A stretch of DNA of 64,000 nt. It comes from Diaporthe sp. PMI_573. Taxonomy: Eukaryota > Ascomycota > Sordariomycetes > Diaporthales > Diaporthaceae. The stretch lies in contig JAJTUP010000090.1 of assembly GCA_021399435.1 (NCBI GenBank), positions 1 through 64,000 on the forward strand. The letters are read 5' to 3'. This document shows positions 63,609-64,000 of this stretch, piece after piece. Within the stretch, counting starts at the first letter, position 1. Every line of letters begins with the position of its first letter. A model generated the notes under the pieces. The model did no database searches, was not told the origin of the DNA, and saw only the letters and a list, made by a program, of their open reading frames with translations. A program made the translations under genes and the position numbers.

Positions 63609-64000
63609 ATGGCTATTTCCAGTGCAGTGCGTTCTTACCTCAGCGGTTTGACTCCTCTCGTAATTGGCCTGAGCGCTGTTGACGTAACTCACCTCTACGT
63701 GGTGCTGGCTGGGAACCTGTGAATGCCTTCGTCCCGGGCATTGACAGAGCCGAGAAGAGTCACCACGAGCCAGCACTTGTCCGTTGGTTCGGGCTACGAC
63801 AGCGGTAGGGTTCACGAGCCCTGCCGTGCACAGGCCACAAGGGGACACTTTGAAAACCATCCGTCCTACGACCGCGAAATCGAGCCTACAACCGAATGGA
63901 CATACGGGTTGTGGAATAGGACACCCTTGGGGTGCTTTCGGTGATGTAACTATCTAGAGGAGAGCAATGAGGGATTAAACGCCCGTATGGGTGGTGCGCC
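63609..64000. other. No gene seen to window end
   Basis: Short frames only. Confidence 0.4.

Noticed and set aside
1..64000. Starship captain (DUF3435), NLR, polyketide or peptide synthetase genes, secreted effectors
   Set aside because: Looked for because such regions often carry them; no supporting motif was found apart from a single ankyrin repeat scrap and a tentative ferric-reductase start.
1..64000. CRISPR arrays, bacterial-type promoters or ribosome-binding sites
   Set aside because: The sequence is eukaryotic, with introns and fungal domains; the regular tandem repeats at 40.9 kb are hAT subterminal repeats without spacers.

Overview
The window looks like a repeat-rich accessory region of a filamentous ascomycete genome (Pezizomycotina, probably Sordariomycetes). 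The evidence is: short GT-AG introns of 50-83 nt that restore reading frames; fungal-only domains (Clr5, 2EXR, a small MADS-box-like protein, a CorA-like transporter with GMN motif); fungal hAT, pogo/Fot, Helitron, copia and gypsy sequences; and relics whose stop codons sit where CAG, CAA or TGG codons are expected, as repeat-induced point mutation (RIP) would leave. Few host genes are intact and most sequence is transposon or transposon debris. No rRNA, functional tRNA or CRISPR was seen. Species assignment is inference.

Layout. 0-13 kb: two Clr5-domain genes on the + strand (2.8-4.8 and 11.7-12.8 kb) separated by a hypothetical gene, an ankyrin relic, a Tc1/mariner fragment and a 160-bp duplicated repeat. 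12.9-25 kb: a RIP-damaged pogo relic, a truncated Helitron Rep gene (14.6-16.5 kb), a truncated HNH-family N-terminus next to a CCGATCGG array, a gypsy fragment, a Myb/SANT scrap, a copia integrase fragment and a candidate LTR. 25.99-27.84 kb: a complete pogo element with intact transposase, perfect 43-bp inverted repeats and TA duplication, lying against a copia reverse transcriptase fragment and its LTR. 28.4 kb: possible ferric-reductase N-terminus. 29.6-32.9 kb: a minus-strand pair, MYND-finger gene plus Helitron-type PIF1 helicase, each broken by one small frameshift, the pair bracketed by inverted 17-bp palindromes. 33.2-35.9 kb: apparently intact two-exon hAT transposase. 37.5-39.6 kb: five-exon CorA-like transporter gene. 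40.2-44.1 kb: remains of three different hAT families side by side, the middle one almost intact.

45-64 kb: scattered hypothetical genes, an adenosine-deaminase-like pseudogene with RIP-type stops, a three-exon gene carrying a D10E11 acidic tract, another hAT terminus, an intact 2EXR gene, a MADS-box-like small gene, a 5'-truncated Hsp70-like gene, and a Helitron whose Rep half and helicase half now face each other in opposite orientation at about 60.65 kb. The last kilobase has a hypothetical minus-strand gene and a 19-bp-stem hairpin.

The host genes show no common pathway. I see no operon-like or defence-like system that I can defend as new. The most unusual arrangements are the bracketed MYND/helicase block, the inverted Helitron, and the coexistence of freshly intact and heavily mutated members of the same transposon families.
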